Below, piece by piece: positions 55,855-64,000 of a stretch of 64,000 nt of DNA. The stretch spans positions 3,162,001 to 3,226,000 of the forward strand of contig NZ_CP068595.1 in NCBI RefSeq assembly GCF_016772475.1, given 5' to 3'. Numbering within the stretch: the stretch's first letter is position 1; every line of letters starts with the position of its first letter. This DNA is from Paenibacillus sonchi. Lineage in GTDB: Bacteria; Bacillota; Bacilli; Paenibacillales; Paenibacillaceae. The notes beneath the pieces were generated by a model. It worked only from the letters and a program-made list of their open reading frames with translations. It did not search any database and was not told the origin of the DNA. The position numbers were made by a program, and so were the translations under genes.

Positions 55855-56762
55855 GAATATTTCTCCACCATTCTAATTAAATAATTTCGGAATTCTTCAA
55901 CATATGTTTTGGGCTCTACGATTTTCAGGTTTGTACCGAAGCTTGCTAAAAATTGAAATCCAATACTGTTTTGAGGAACATGGATGGTGGCTAAGAAATA
56001 GTCAGAACTATAGTTTTCAATACTCTTCCGGCCGTACCTTTCAATGAATTGATCTTTTATGCCAGGTGAAATCAACGCTTTAATAGCGGCTAATTGCGGT
56101 TGATAACTTGCTTCATGTGCTTGTTCCAATGAATAATCTCTAGGGTTAAATGTATTTCCCTCCATATGAAGATGATCGATCCTGGATAATTTAAATGTTC
56201 TGTATCCCTGGCGATGTAAACAGAATCCCTTCAAATACCAACTCGTTTCGCTAAAATGAAGCTGGTACGGCTCGACAATCCTATTCGTCGTGGTGCCATT
56301 TTTATCTATATAATCAAACGAAACTAACCTTCTCTTTAGTATCGATTCTTGGCATATCTTCAAGGTTTGAAGAATCTCAGACCGGCCCTCCCAATCATAA
56401 AATGACAGCTCGATTGAACCTTTTGGGGACAATGGGCTAACCATGGCTTCTATTTTTTTGATCGTCACCTCAACTTCTTCGCTAATTAGAATTTGTTCCA
56501 ATCCGCCAAGCGCAGTCAATATATTCTCCAAGTCGGAGCTGCTTAACAGACGTTTATCAACCTTGTATTCATCCATAATGCCGTAGCCGCCATGAACGCC
56601 AATGACCGAATAGATCGGGATGTTTGATAAACTCAGCGTTTCCATATCGCGAAGAATCGTTCTTTTGGAAACATGAAATAGTTGCGCGAATTCATTTGCC
56701 GGAACGACATCTTTTTTCAGCAATATCATAATGATAGAAATTAGCCTCTCAACCTTGTCCAT
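55851..56762 (-). CDS. HTH/WYL domain transcriptional regulator
   Basis: 303 residues. DeoR-type HTH: IISIIMILLKKDVVPANEFA-like segment then FHVSKRTILRDMETLSLSNI; WYL domain (about 140-205) with VEPYQLHFSETSWYLKGFCL. Divergent from a VOC gene 103 bp away, which it probably controls. Confidence 0.9.
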   Translation of the reverse strand: MDKVERLISIIMILLKKDVVPANEFAQLFHVSKRTILRDMETLSLSNIPIYSVIGVHGGYGIMDEYKVDKRLLSSSDLENILTALGGLEQILISEEVEVTIKKIEAMVSPLSPKGSIELSFYDWEGRSEILQTLKICQESILKRRLVSFDYIDKNGTTTNRIVEPYQLHFSETSWYLKGFCLHRQGYRTFKLSRIDHLHMEGNTFNPRDYSLEQAHEASYQPQLAAIKALISPGIKDQFIERYGRKSIENYSSDYFLATIHVPQNSIGFQFLASFGTNLKIVEPKTYVEEFRNYLIRMVEKYS

Positions 56763-56865
56763 ATTTCCTCCTCCTTTTTCTCTACATTAATCCAAGAACG
56801 GTGACATATAGCTGTCGCCTTTTGTAGATTATACTACATATATAACAAGAAGGAGGTTATGTCCT

Positions 56866-57330
56866 ATGTCAGCTATTGCCTATTTAAACTTTGATGGAAC
56901 CGCAGAACAAGCCATTGAATTTTATGCGGAGGCTTTAAACGCAAATGAAGTAAAAAAGGTGAAATTCGGCGATATCCCGCAAGATCCAAACTACCCAATG
57001 CCGGAAAATGAGTTAAATATGATCATGGAGTCTTCCATAGAATTTGCAGGCGGGAAAATCATGATGTCGGATATTCTGCCTTCGATGAAGGCTGTAACAG
57101 GTGAGCTGGTCAAAGGGAATAATATTCTGATTAGTCTGGTCATGGATGATAAGCAAAGGCTGGAAGAATACTTTAATCATTTGTCCCTTGGCGGTCATGT
57201 CATCATGCCGTTATCCAATACCCCTTGGTCTTCCTGCTTCGGAATGCTGGCTGATAAATTTGGAGTTAACTGGAAATTTAATAGTGACGCAGATCAGTTC
57301 CTTGATAAAGTTATTTCCAATAAACAGTAA
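56866..57330 (+). CDS. VOC family protein (PhnB-like)
   Basis: 154 residues, ATG 9 nt after AGGAGG. Fold features: AYLNFDGTAEQAIEFYAEAL, NELNMIMESSIEFAGGKIMM, LSLGGHVIMPLSNTPWSSCF and GMLADKFGVNWKFN. Substrate unknown. Paired with the WYL regulator. Confidence 0.92.
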   Translation: MSAIAYLNFDGTAEQAIEFYAEALNANEVKKVKFGDIPQDPNYPMPENELNMIMESSIEFAGGKIMMSDILPSMKAVTGELVKGNNILISLVMDDKQRLEEYFNHLSLGGHVIMPLSNTPWSSCFGMLADKFGVNWKFNSDADQFLDKVISNKQ

Positions 57331-57338
57331 CTGTCAGA

Positions 57339-57944
57339 AGAAAATAAAGTATTAGATTGGTTTTCTATATTCTACACGGACTTTCGAGTTGCCTTACCAT
57401 CAGTCTCCATAAAATTAGTTATGACTGATCCTTGAAAATTGGAACAGCGACTGCCATGGACAAGGAAAATAAAGTCCTAGACTGTCGCTGTATTTATTGA
57501 ACTAACATTCCTCGTTAGCTTAAAGCTAATATTATTAATTAATGTATAATATCGTGTTGTTGCCCTTCCTTTGGATCATTTATTACAACCCATTGATCCT
57601 GTATTACTTTGTATTTTTCAATACAGTAGTCAACAGCTTCATCAAACGTTTCAAACCATAAGTCGGCAAAGCCACTCTTATCTTCTTGTGTATCATATAA
57701 AAAAACATAAACTCCATTTTCATAATCGTAAATCATAAGCTTTCTAACATCATCAACATGTTCTTTAAGAAGGGCATACATTCGCACTCCAATACCCCCA
57801 AATTCGGTTTACCACCATTTTACCATTAAACAAATCTGCCCGTTAGCTTAATGAGGCGCCACCAGTCTAATATTTTATTTTCTCAGTCTCCAACTTTATT
57901 TTCCGAGTCTAACACTTTATTTCCAGTCTATTACTTTATTTTCT
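57339..57944. repeat. 21-nt repeat array around an orphan gene
   Basis: The motif GAAAATAAAGTNNTAGACTG occurs twice on the plus strand (57339-57359, 57464-57484) and four times tandemly on the minus strand (57863-57944; units of 21, 21, 19 and 21 nt), so inverted copies bracket the gene at 57539-57781. An 11-nt direct repeat CGTTAGCTTAA (57513-57523 and 57841-57851) lies just inside them. The arms do not encode protein. Confidence 0.6.
57539..57781 (-). CDS. Orphan small protein flanked by inverted repeats
   Basis: 80 residues from ATG 57779-57781, GGAG at 5 nt; a GTG 6 nt upstream is less likely. Soluble and acidic: LKEHVDDVRKLMIYDYENGV, YDTQEDKSGFADLWFETFDE, AVDYCIEKYKV and QWVVINDP. No family recognised. 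AT-rich relative to the chromosome and bracketed by 11-nt direct and 21-nt inverted repeats. Confidence 0.6.
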   Translation of the reverse strand: MYALLKEHVDDVRKLMIYDYENGVYVFLYDTQEDKSGFADLWFETFDEAVDYCIEKYKVIQDQWVVINDPKEGQQHDIIH

Positions 57945-58057
57945 TTGGAAAGCAACTCATTAAAATGGTCTTGCAATTAAAGGCCATTTTTTTACTTTCG
58001 CGTGGAGGTATAGTATGGGAATGTGAATCAATTTGGAAAGGATAATGGTTTTTATCT

Positions 58058-58618
58058 ATGGAAATTGAAAATTTAATTCGGGTAAAATCGAGGGAAGATT
58101 TAAGGAATTGGCTGCAGGACTATGGTAAGACTGAAAAGTGCTGCTGGGTCTTGGTTAGTCTGACGCCCATCCCCGATGTGTTGTTATATTTGGACGCGGT
58201 CGAAGAAGCTTTGTGCTTTGGATGGATCGATGGAGTCAAGAAGAAGCTGTCTGGAACGGAACTGGCTCAGAGACTATCTCCCAGAAGTAAAAAAAGCTCA
58301 TGGACTGAATTAAATAAAGAGCGTGTCCGCCGCCTCGAAAAGCTGGGGTTCATGAGAGACGAAGGAAGAAGGGTTCTTCCTGATATGGATCACCATTCTT
58401 TTACAATAGATGAAGATATAGAGCAAAGGCTAAAAGAGGAAAAGCAAGTATATGAGAATTTCATGGCATTTCCGGATCTTTACCAAAGAATTCGGATCGA
58501 CACGATACAAAGCTATAAGAATCAGCCGGAAGTATATAAGAACAGATTAGACAAATTCATAACAAACACGAGAGCAAACAAAATGTACGGTCAATGGAAC
58601 GATAATGGACGTTATTAA
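58058..58618 (+). CDS. YdeI/OmpD-associated family protein
   Basis: 186 residues. Family marks: EDLRNWLQDYGKTEKCCWVL, YLDAVEEALCFGWIDGVKKK, QRLSPRSKKSSWTELNKERV and the C-terminal QRIRIDTIQSYKNQPEVYKN. Often called bacteriocin-protection YdeI; the biochemical role is unclear. The ribosome site (AAGGA, 15 nt away) is weak, and a 7-codon frame overlaps the start. Confidence 0.85.
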   Translation: MEIENLIRVKSREDLRNWLQDYGKTEKCCWVLVSLTPIPDVLLYLDAVEEALCFGWIDGVKKKLSGTELAQRLSPRSKKSSWTELNKERVRRLEKLGFMRDEGRRVLPDMDHHSFTIDEDIEQRLKEEKQVYENFMAFPDLYQRIRIDTIQSYKNQPEVYKNRLDKFITNTRANKMYGQWNDNGRY

Positions 58619-58807
58619 GTATTGCGGAGCAATGGCTGGTATCCGTTAGAACAGTACAATTTTATCCATGGAGAGTGGGCTTACCCCGCTCCTTTTTTTG
58701 GACAAGGACCGTAAACCTCTGCAAAGGGTGCCCCTTTTAAAACTGCTTGCGAACCCATTAATATTAGAAAATCGAAAAGAAGTGCAACCAATTCTATGAA
58801 CATTCTA

Positions 58808-59027
58808 CTATATAGATAAGATGAACTTAATAAATTCATAAAAGGGGGAAGTGCGGAGGGGAAGTTTGGAACTGGAAGAGCGGTAGCGTCCGCCTTTGTC
58901 ACCGGATTTCAACCGCAAAAGGCGGTTCCAATCAAGAAATCTGGGGACAACAGCGGCTGGAAGTCCAAACATTCCCCGCAGTTACGACCCTACCCCACAA
59001 TGTAAAACTAAAGTTCAACTTATATAG
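58808..59027 (+). mobile_element. MITE-like element, copy 3, next to an ECF sigma gene
   Basis: Left end CTATATAGATAAGATGAAC (58808) and right end AAGTTCAACTTATATAG (59011-59027); the interior is nearly identical to copy 2. The right terminus lies 36 bp before the sigma factor start, so any promoter of that operon must lie in or next to the element. Confidence 0.75.
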
Positions 59028-59063
59028 ATAAGAGAGAGAAGATTTGTAAAAGGAGAATACCGG

Positions 59064-59621
59064 ATGGAAGATCAGGGAATAGTCTGCCTATATTTACAGC
59101 GTTCGCAGCAAGCCATTATAGAGACTAAGAATAAATATGGGGCATACTGCAGAATGATTGCCAGAAACACACTTTCCAGTTATTCGGATATTGAAGAGTG
59201 TGAGAACGATACATACTTAGGAGCATGGAATGCAATCCCCCCTAATCTGCCTAGGAAGTTCCCTGTATTTCTGGGGAGGATCACACGTAATATTGCGCTT
59301 GATAAACATGGTTATAACACAGCGAAAAAGCGTAATCGTGAGTTTGAAGTTATTCTGGCTGAATTAGAAGATTGTATAGCTTCCCCTGATACTGTAGAAA
59401 CAGAGTATGAAGCAGGTGAGATAGCCAATATAATAAATCAATTTCTATATGGCTTGGATGAGCAAGCAAGAAATTTATTTATTGGGAGGTACTGGTACTC
59501 CTGTTCCATAAAGGATCTTTCTATGAATTTTAATATGAGCAGCAGCAAAGTGAAATCCATTTTATTCAGGTTAAGAAATAAACTTAGAGTTCATCTGGAG
59601 AAAGAGGGGGTTAACCTGTGA
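59064..59621 (+). CDS. ECF-type RNA polymerase sigma factor
   Basis: 185 residues, ATG behind AAGGAG. Region 2: YCRMIARNTLSSYSDIEECE then ENDTYLGAWNAIPP; region 4: LFIGRYWYSCSIKDLSMNFN then MSSSKVKSILFRLRNKLRVH. The next gene overlaps by 4 nt and encodes a one-span membrane protein, the usual anti-sigma position. Confidence 0.88.
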   Translation: MEDQGIVCLYLQRSQQAIIETKNKYGAYCRMIARNTLSSYSDIEECENDTYLGAWNAIPPNLPRKFPVFLGRITRNIALDKHGYNTAKKRNREFEVILAELEDCIASPDTVETEYEAGEIANIINQFLYGLDEQARNLFIGRYWYSCSIKDLSMNFNMSSSKVKSILFRLRNKLRVHLEKEGVNL

Positions 59622-60567
59622 AGAGAGAAGAGTTATATAAAGAGATCGGATTAATTGATGAGAACTTAATTGAAGCGGCCGGGCACAGTATGGAGAAAAG
59701 GAAAAAAGTATTTCTAAAAAGTGGGTGGTTCTGGTTGCCTGTCTTATCCTTTATAGTTCTACGGCTTCAGCTTTATTAGCAACAGAATATTATAAAAATC
59801 AAAACGCAGAGCCTTATATACGTTATTTAAGAGCTGAAGACATGGAGTTAGCACCGGTTGCCCGCTATGATGCGGAAAAATTTCTACAAGCTTTAAAAAG
59901 TAATAATGATGAGCATATATATATTGCTATTAATAGGCTGGTAGAATGCTTTAATGATCAAAAGCTGAGAGAAAAAGCGTTAAATGCACTCCAGCCCTTT
60001 TTAGAAAATGATAATCCAAAAATCGCTGATTCAGCCGCTTTTGCCATAGATATTCTGTCCAAAAGTTATCGGAGCCCGTATATTTTTAAGTTAGCAGACG
60101 GAAGTCTAATGTTTACGTTATTTAACAATTATTCGGATTATGGAAGTCAAAATGTCCTTTGGAGGATAAAAAACAATGTGCTTCAAGAGTATTTAAGCTT
60201 TTCTCCACCATCTATGTATATTACAGATATTATTCCTTCACCGGATAAGAAGTTAGTTGCGGTCGTGACAGGCTCTAATAAAAGTGAATTTGTTCAAATT
60301 ATGAATGTTGAAGCGGGAAAAACAAGTCCAGAGTTAGTAGAATCTGCAAGAGTCAAATATGGTGCACAAAAAAAATTGGATACATGGACCCGCCCGGATC
60401 ATGAGAATTATAGCTATGCAGACAAAGTAGTGTGGAAAGACAATGACACCTTAGAGTTCGAGGGCTCTCTTGCATATCAGGATACTGAGATTATAGAAAA
60501 CGTTACTGTAGCGTATCAGTTTAGTAAAAAGGTAATGGAGGTAAAAGGACTTGATTCGTCTCGGTGA
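59618..60567 (+). pseudogene. Membrane protein (putative anti-sigma partner), one-base frameshift
   Basis: GTG 59618 overlaps the sigma stop. Frame 1: KREELYKEIGLIDENLIEAA then KRKKVFLK; restoring one A in the A5 run at 59716-59720 joins it to WVVLVACLILYSSTASALL (transmembrane) and a 260-residue outer domain. That domain has two HEAT-like helices (YIAINRLVECFNDQKLREKA, LENDNPKIADSAAFAIDIL) and a beta-rich part (ITDIIPSPDKKLVAVVTGSN). Intact it would be a single-span sensor/anti-sigma protein. Family not recognised beyond this. Confidence 0.65.
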
Positions 60568-60587
60568 GTGCAAATTTTCAAAAGAAT

Positions 60588-60608
60588 GGCCATCCGCAAA
60601 GGATGGCC
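60588..60608. terminator. Bidirectional terminator, sigma operon / glpX
   Basis: GGCCATCC-GCAAA-GGATGGCC between convergent genes; nearly the same stem as 47616-47642. Confidence 0.8.
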
Positions 60609-60646
60609 TAAAACTTGCTATTACAGCCAGTACGGTGAACCGCACA

Positions 60647-61642
60647 TCAGATGAAAGCGGCATCCGGTCTGCTGGCCGTTACCTGCGGAATCTCCTTGCC
60701 CGGCAGGAAATGAATGCTGCGGATGTAGCGGATGGTGCGGCTCTGCGCCCGCATGATGACGGAATGAGTCTCGGCGCGTTCCTTGCCGATGAAGCGGACT
60801 CCGCTTAAAAATTCACCGGAGGTCACGCCGGTCGCCGCGAAGATGACGTCGCCGGTGCCGACCATATCCTCCATCGAGAGGACGCGCGTCGGATTCTCGA
60901 TGCCCATCATCAGGCAGCGCTGCAGCTCGAAGGGGCCCTCCGGCAGCAGCTTGCCCTGCAGCTCACCGCCGAGGCATTTCAGCGCGGCTGCTGCCAGCAC
61001 GCCTTCCGGTGCTCCGCCGGAGCCCATGTACAGATCAACATCGCTGTCCGGCAGCGCTGCCGCTATGGCTCCGGCCACATCGCCGTGGCCGATCAGCTTG
61101 ACGCGCACGCCCAGCCCGCGCAGCGTGGCAAGCAGCTGATCATGCCGCTTGCGGTCAAGGACCATCACCGTCAGCTCGGAGAGCGCTTTGCCGGTAATGA
61201 GGCTGGCTTTGCGCAGCGTGGTCTCAGCCGGATCTTCCAGGCTGAGCCTGCCGGCCAGCTCCGGACCGCAGGCGAGCTTCTCCATGTATATATCAGGCGC
61301 ATGGAGCAGGCTGCCCCGGTCGGCAATGGCGATTACCGATTGGGCATTATGAAGCCCGCAGGCTACCACCTCCGTGCCTTCCAGCGGATCAACGGCCACA
61401 TCAACGGAGGGGCCGTTCCGGTTCCCGACCTGCTCACCGATGTAGAGCATCGGTGCTTCGTCCATTTCCCCTTCGCCGATGACCACTGTCCCGTCAATGG
61501 AGACGGAATCGAACATGGAACGGATGGCGGTTGTGGCCGCATCATCCGCAGCATTTTTATCGCCCCGTCCTATCCAGCGGGCCGAAGATAAAGCGCCCAG
61601 TTCAGTTACCCGTACAATTTCCAGTGCCAATTCGCGTTCCAT
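60647..61642 (-). CDS. glpX: Fructose-1,6-bisphosphatase class II
   Basis: 331 residues from ATG 61640-61642, behind GGAGGG; the open frame to 61786 adds only a non-family hydrophobic stretch. GlpX motifs: ARWIGRGDKNAADDAATTAI, VVIGEGEMDEAPMLYIGEQV, DVAVDPLEGTEVVACG, GSGGAPEGVLAAAALKCLGG, and DVIFAATGVTSGEFL. Metal-dependent gluconeogenic phosphatase. Downstream of ccpN and yqfL on the same strand, which makes metabolic sense. Confidence 0.95.
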   Translation of the reverse strand: MERELALEIVRVTELGALSSARWIGRGDKNAADDAATTAIRSMFDSVSIDGTVVIGEGEMDEAPMLYIGEQVGNRNGPSVDVAVDPLEGTEVVACGLHNAQSVIAIADRGSLLHAPDIYMEKLACGPELAGRLSLEDPAETTLRKASLITGKALSELTVMVLDRKRHDQLLATLRGLGVRVKLIGHGDVAGAIAAALPDSDVDLYMGSGGAPEGVLAAAALKCLGGELQGKLLPEGPFELQRCLMMGIENPTRVLSMEDMVGTGDVIFAATGVTSGEFLSGVRFIGKERAETHSVIMRAQSRTIRYIRSIHFLPGKEIPQVTASRPDAAFI

Positions 61643-61715
61643 ATGATTTCCCTCCAGTATTCTATTTGTATAAGCTAAGGCCGGACAGGCTAAGACCAGC
61701 AGTAAAACGATGATT

Positions 61716-62528
61716 CTAAGGAGAATCAGTGATATAACCCATAATAATGCCTGCAGTTTCTTCAATGGCCTTGTTCGTAATATCAATCACCGGGCAGCCC
61801 AGCTTCGCGAACAGCACGGCGGCGTATTCCATTTCTTCGGTGATGCGCTCCAGGCTGGCATACTGCGAGCCTGCCGGGAGTCCAAGCTGCTTCAGCCGCT
61901 CGGAGCGGATCTTCAGCATATACTCAGGCTTCATCGTAAGCCCGATGAGCCGGTTCGGCGGCAGGCTCATCAGCTGCTGCGGCGGGCCGATTTCGGGAAC
62001 GATGGGGTAGTTCACGACCTTTTTGCCCCGGTGGGCCAGAAAAATGCTGAGCGGGGTTTTGGAGGTGCGGGACATGCCCAGCAGCACAATATCCGCCTTC
62101 AGCATCGCGCCAAGATCGCGCCCGTCGTCACAGGCCACGGTAAATTCTATCGCCTCGATCCGCCGGAAATAGTCCTCGTCGAGCTGGTGAAGCAGCCCTG
62201 GCCGGGCCTGGGGCGCATCATCAAAGGTATCAATGAAGGCCTGCATCATCGGGCCCATGATATCGACAATCCGCAGGTCGAGGCGCACCGCTTCCTCGCG
62301 GATCATCTCCCGCAGCTCCGGCTGAACCAGCGTGTAGGCGACAAAGCCCTGAAGCTGGGCAGTCTCCTCCATCAGCTTCCGCAGCTCGTCTTCATGCCTA
62401 ACATTGCCGTATCTTCTGATCGTGACACGCTGATTCTGGAATTGGTGGATAACAGCCTGCACGACAGCCTCTGCTGTATCCCCTATAGAATCCGAGCATA
62501 TCGTAATGAAATGTGAGGATGGCTCCAT
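61716..62528 (-). CDS. yqfL: Pyruvate phosphate dikinase regulatory protein (kinase/phosphorylase)
   Basis: 270 residues. DUF299 features: FITICSDSIGDTAEAVVQAV, the P-loop-like LLGMSRTSKTPLSIFLAHRG, KVVNYPIVPEIGPPQQL, and PVIDITNKAIEETAGIIM. It switches PPDK or PEP synthase on and off by phosphorylation and phosphorolysis. It starts 20 bp after ccpN, the B. subtilis ccpN-yqfL arrangement. Confidence 0.94.
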   Translation of the reverse strand: MEPSSHFITICSDSIGDTAEAVVQAVIHQFQNQRVTIRRYGNVRHEDELRKLMEETAQLQGFVAYTLVQPELREMIREEAVRLDLRIVDIMGPMMQAFIDTFDDAPQARPGLLHQLDEDYFRRIEAIEFTVACDDGRDLGAMLKADIVLLGMSRTSKTPLSIFLAHRGKKVVNYPIVPEIGPPQQLMSLPPNRLIGLTMKPEYMLKIRSERLKQLGLPAGSQYASLERITEEMEYAAVLFAKLGCPVIDITNKAIEETAGIIMGYITDSP

Positions 62529-62547
62529 GCGTTTTTGATTCCTCCCG

Positions 62548-63192
62548 TTATCCTTTGGCTTCTAGATCGAGGAGTAGTTTGACGATGGAAGTTTTGGTCA
62601 GCCGTCCGACCACGTCGAGCCTTGGGCCGTTTTCTTCCACAGTACCGGGGATTACCACCGGCAAACTGTCCACCTCGTGAAAAATCATTTTTTGTGCGGC
62701 ATCAAGCACCGTATCTCCGGGAGAAACCGTCACGACCTTGGGCTGGCGGGTCATCACCATGCTTACAGGCATGGATACCGCACCGGGATTGCCCAGCGTA
62801 ACCTTCAAAAAATCCTTGCGCGAGGCCACTCCGGTCAGCTTGCCGTCCCCGTCGCAGATGATCAGCGTGCCGACATCCTGCAGAAACAGTGTAACTACGG
62901 CATCCTGAATCGTTGTCGTCTCGCGGATAATGATCGGAATGCTCTGAATGTCCTTGACCTTGGTTTCCTTCAGCAGATAGCTGCCGCCGAGGCGCTCTGC
63001 GGTTTTTTTGCCGGGAAAATAACCCACCTTGGGTTTGGCGTCAATGTACTCCAGCATGACAAGCACGGATAAGTCCGAGCGGATCGTCGGCTTGCTGAGA
63101 TTGAGATGCTCCGCAATTTGCTCGGCGGTAATGGGTGCTCTTTTCTTAACAATTTCAACAATTTGCAGTTGACGGGGTGTCAGTTCGATCAC
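62548..63192 (-). CDS. ccpN: Transcriptional repressor CcpN (HTH plus CBS pair)
   Basis: 214 residues from GTG 63190-63192, GGAGGG at 5 nt; the frame to 63270 lacks a site. HTH: LTPRQLQIVEIVKKRAPITA then EHLNLSKPTIRSDLSVL; two CBS domains: IPIIIRETTTIQDAVVTLFL and QPKVVTVSPGDTVLDAAQKM. CcpN represses gluconeogenic genes (gapB, pckA in B. subtilis) when glycolysis is active, sensing adenylates. First gene of the ccpN-yqfL(-glpX) cluster. Confidence 0.93.
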   Translation of the reverse strand: MIELTPRQLQIVEIVKKRAPITAEQIAEHLNLSKPTIRSDLSVLVMLEYIDAKPKVGYFPGKKTAERLGGSYLLKETKVKDIQSIPIIIRETTTIQDAVVTLFLQDVGTLIICDGDGKLTGVASRKDFLKVTLGNPGAVSMPVSMVMTRQPKVVTVSPGDTVLDAAQKMIFHEVDSLPVVIPGTVEENGPRLDVVGRLTKTSIVKLLLDLEAKG

Positions 63193-63311
63193 AGGTTCCC
63201 TCCACTTTCCGGATACAATCTGGCGTTCCTTCACTGAAAAGGAGCACCGTTTGCCGATTCCCCCTTCCATTCTTACGTGCTATTGGAATATATAGCCCTT
63301 AACTTGCTTAT

Positions 63312-63340
63312 ATAATACGCAATAATGATCATTAATGCAA
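63312..63340 (-). promoter_or_regulatory. Promoter and candidate operator of ccpN
   Basis: On the minus strand TTGCAT, 17-nt spacer, TATTAT. The spacer carries the perfect palindrome AATGATCATT (63324-63333), a candidate operator. ATAATACG is repeated at 63312 and 63345. Confidence 0.5.
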
Positions 63341-63504
63341 CATATAATACGTCATATATATTATATTATTGAAAAATAGACGTTTTTATTCGCGGTTAGA
63401 ACGTAGGCGGTTAAGAGCAACGGAATTTGCTAGAGCGCTTCCCACTCCCGGCCTATACAGCCCGGAGTTCATCCGCACCATAAAGCCACCCGATGCAACC
63501 TCGA

Positions 63505-63870
63505 ATGTGGGGTGGGGAGCAGTGAGTGAGGAGTGGGGACAGGGGGTAGGGAGTAATTAGTGGTTGAGTGGGGGTGGAGAGTATCTGATTGGGGAGCATG
63601 AGTGGAGAGTAGGGAGTAATTAGTGGTGGAGTGGGAGTGGGGAGTAGCTGATTGGGGGGCATGAGTGGAGGGCAGGGGGTAGGGAGTAATTATTGGTGGA
63701 GTGGGAGTGGAGAGAAGCTGAGTGGGGGAGCATGAGTGGAGAGTAGGGAGTAATTATTGGTGGAGTGGGAGTGGAGAGTAGCTGATTGGGGGGCATGAGT
63801 GGAGGGCAGAGAGTAGGGAGTAATTATTGGTTGAGTGGGAGTGGGGTAGGAGTAGCTGAGTTGAGAGTAA
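63505..63870 (+). repeat. G-rich dimeric minisatellite
   Basis: GTAGGGAGTAATTA recurs at 63546, 63609, 63679, 63743 and 63813 with spacings of 63, 70, 64 and 70 nt, so the true unit is a 133-134-bp dimer. The plus strand is almost free of C. Runs such as GGGG-T-GGGG and GGGGGG-N10-GGG-CA-GGGGG-TA-GGG could form G-quadruplexes. The apparent open frame across it is a by-product. Between 63341 and 63505 I see nothing. Confidence 0.85.
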
Positions 63871-63899
63871 TGAGTTGCAGGTGTTAGGTTCTTAGCGTT

Positions 63900-63985
63900 G
63901 CGGACACAGATGCGCTTATTTTGTGAAAATGAGTATTTTTACTGTTGTCGCGGACTCAGGAGCTCTTATTTCATGATTTTCGGCC
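63900..63985 (+). repeat. Periodic intergenic repeat, GCGGACTCAGGAGC family, locus 2
   Basis: GCGGACACAGATGCGCTTAT at 63900 and GCGGACTCAGGAGCTCTTAT at 63950, the same 50-nt period as at 15177/15227. Probably continues past the window edge. Confidence 0.55.
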
Positions 63986-64000
63986 CGTATTAGGGAAAAA

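Noticed and set aside
57863..57944. CRISPR array
   Set aside because: Contiguous 21-nt units leave no unique spacers and no cas genes are present; the minisatellite at 63.5 kb fails for the same reasons.
63453..63662. Pro/Leu/Thr-rich minus-strand open frame
   Set aside because: Simple translation of the minisatellite; no start signal.

Overview
The window reads as a chromosome segment of a spore-forming Gram-positive bacterium close to Paenibacillus, with mid-50s GC and AGGAGG-type ribosome sites. The evidence is an H-type small acid-soluble spore protein gene, a CIRCE-controlled groES-groEL operon, leucine T-box leaders, Bacillus-type Ku/LigD, a CcpN/YqfL pair, and the order tsaE-tsaB-rimI-tsaD ... 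ydiF-type ABC-F, moaC, tatA-tatC, groES-groEL, which follows the Bacillus subtilis ydiB-groEL block.

Layout. 1-8.6 kb: an ABC permease end, bactofilin plus M23 peptidase, a frameshifted cardiolipin synthase, a YitT protein, a non-homologous end-joining module (Ku, separate LigD ligase and LigD polymerase) and sspH. 8.6-9.4 kb: gene-free DNA with a MITE-like element and a periodic repeat. 9.4-23.5 kb: the conserved housekeeping block, into which leuA with two tandem leucine T-boxes is inserted, followed by a DnaA-box cluster between leuA and ydiF. 23.6-25.4 kb: an ammonium transporter with a coiled-coil partner. 25.5-27.8 kb: an AT-rich island of secreted proteins ending in gene remnants. 27.8-35 kb: methionine sulfoxide reductase, several regulators, an MFS pump and a yjdF gene under a likely riboswitch. 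35-42 kb: a modular GH5 enzyme and HelD, both frameshifted. 42-53 kb: a HigBA-type toxin-antitoxin pair, LysR/aroC, broken genes, and metabolic and stress genes. 53-60.6 kb: a stress protein, WYL/VOC genes, a repeat-flanked orphan gene and an ECF sigma operon. 60.6-63.3 kb: a gluconeogenesis control cluster (ccpN-yqfL-glpX). 63.5-64 kb: a G-rich minisatellite.

Two themes stand out. First, several otherwise conserved genes (cls, helD twice, an alpha/beta hydrolase twice, the ECF partner gene, an island gene) carry one-base losses, mostly in homopolymers, so some apparent pseudogenes may be sequencing errors. Second, the intergenic DNA is rich in repeats: a three-copy MITE-like element with terminal inverted repeats, three periodic families, a 21-nt motif array round an orphan gene, a thrice-repeated 16-mer and a dimeric G-rich minisatellite. 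I see no CRISPR array, tRNA, rRNA, prophage or intact transposase gene.
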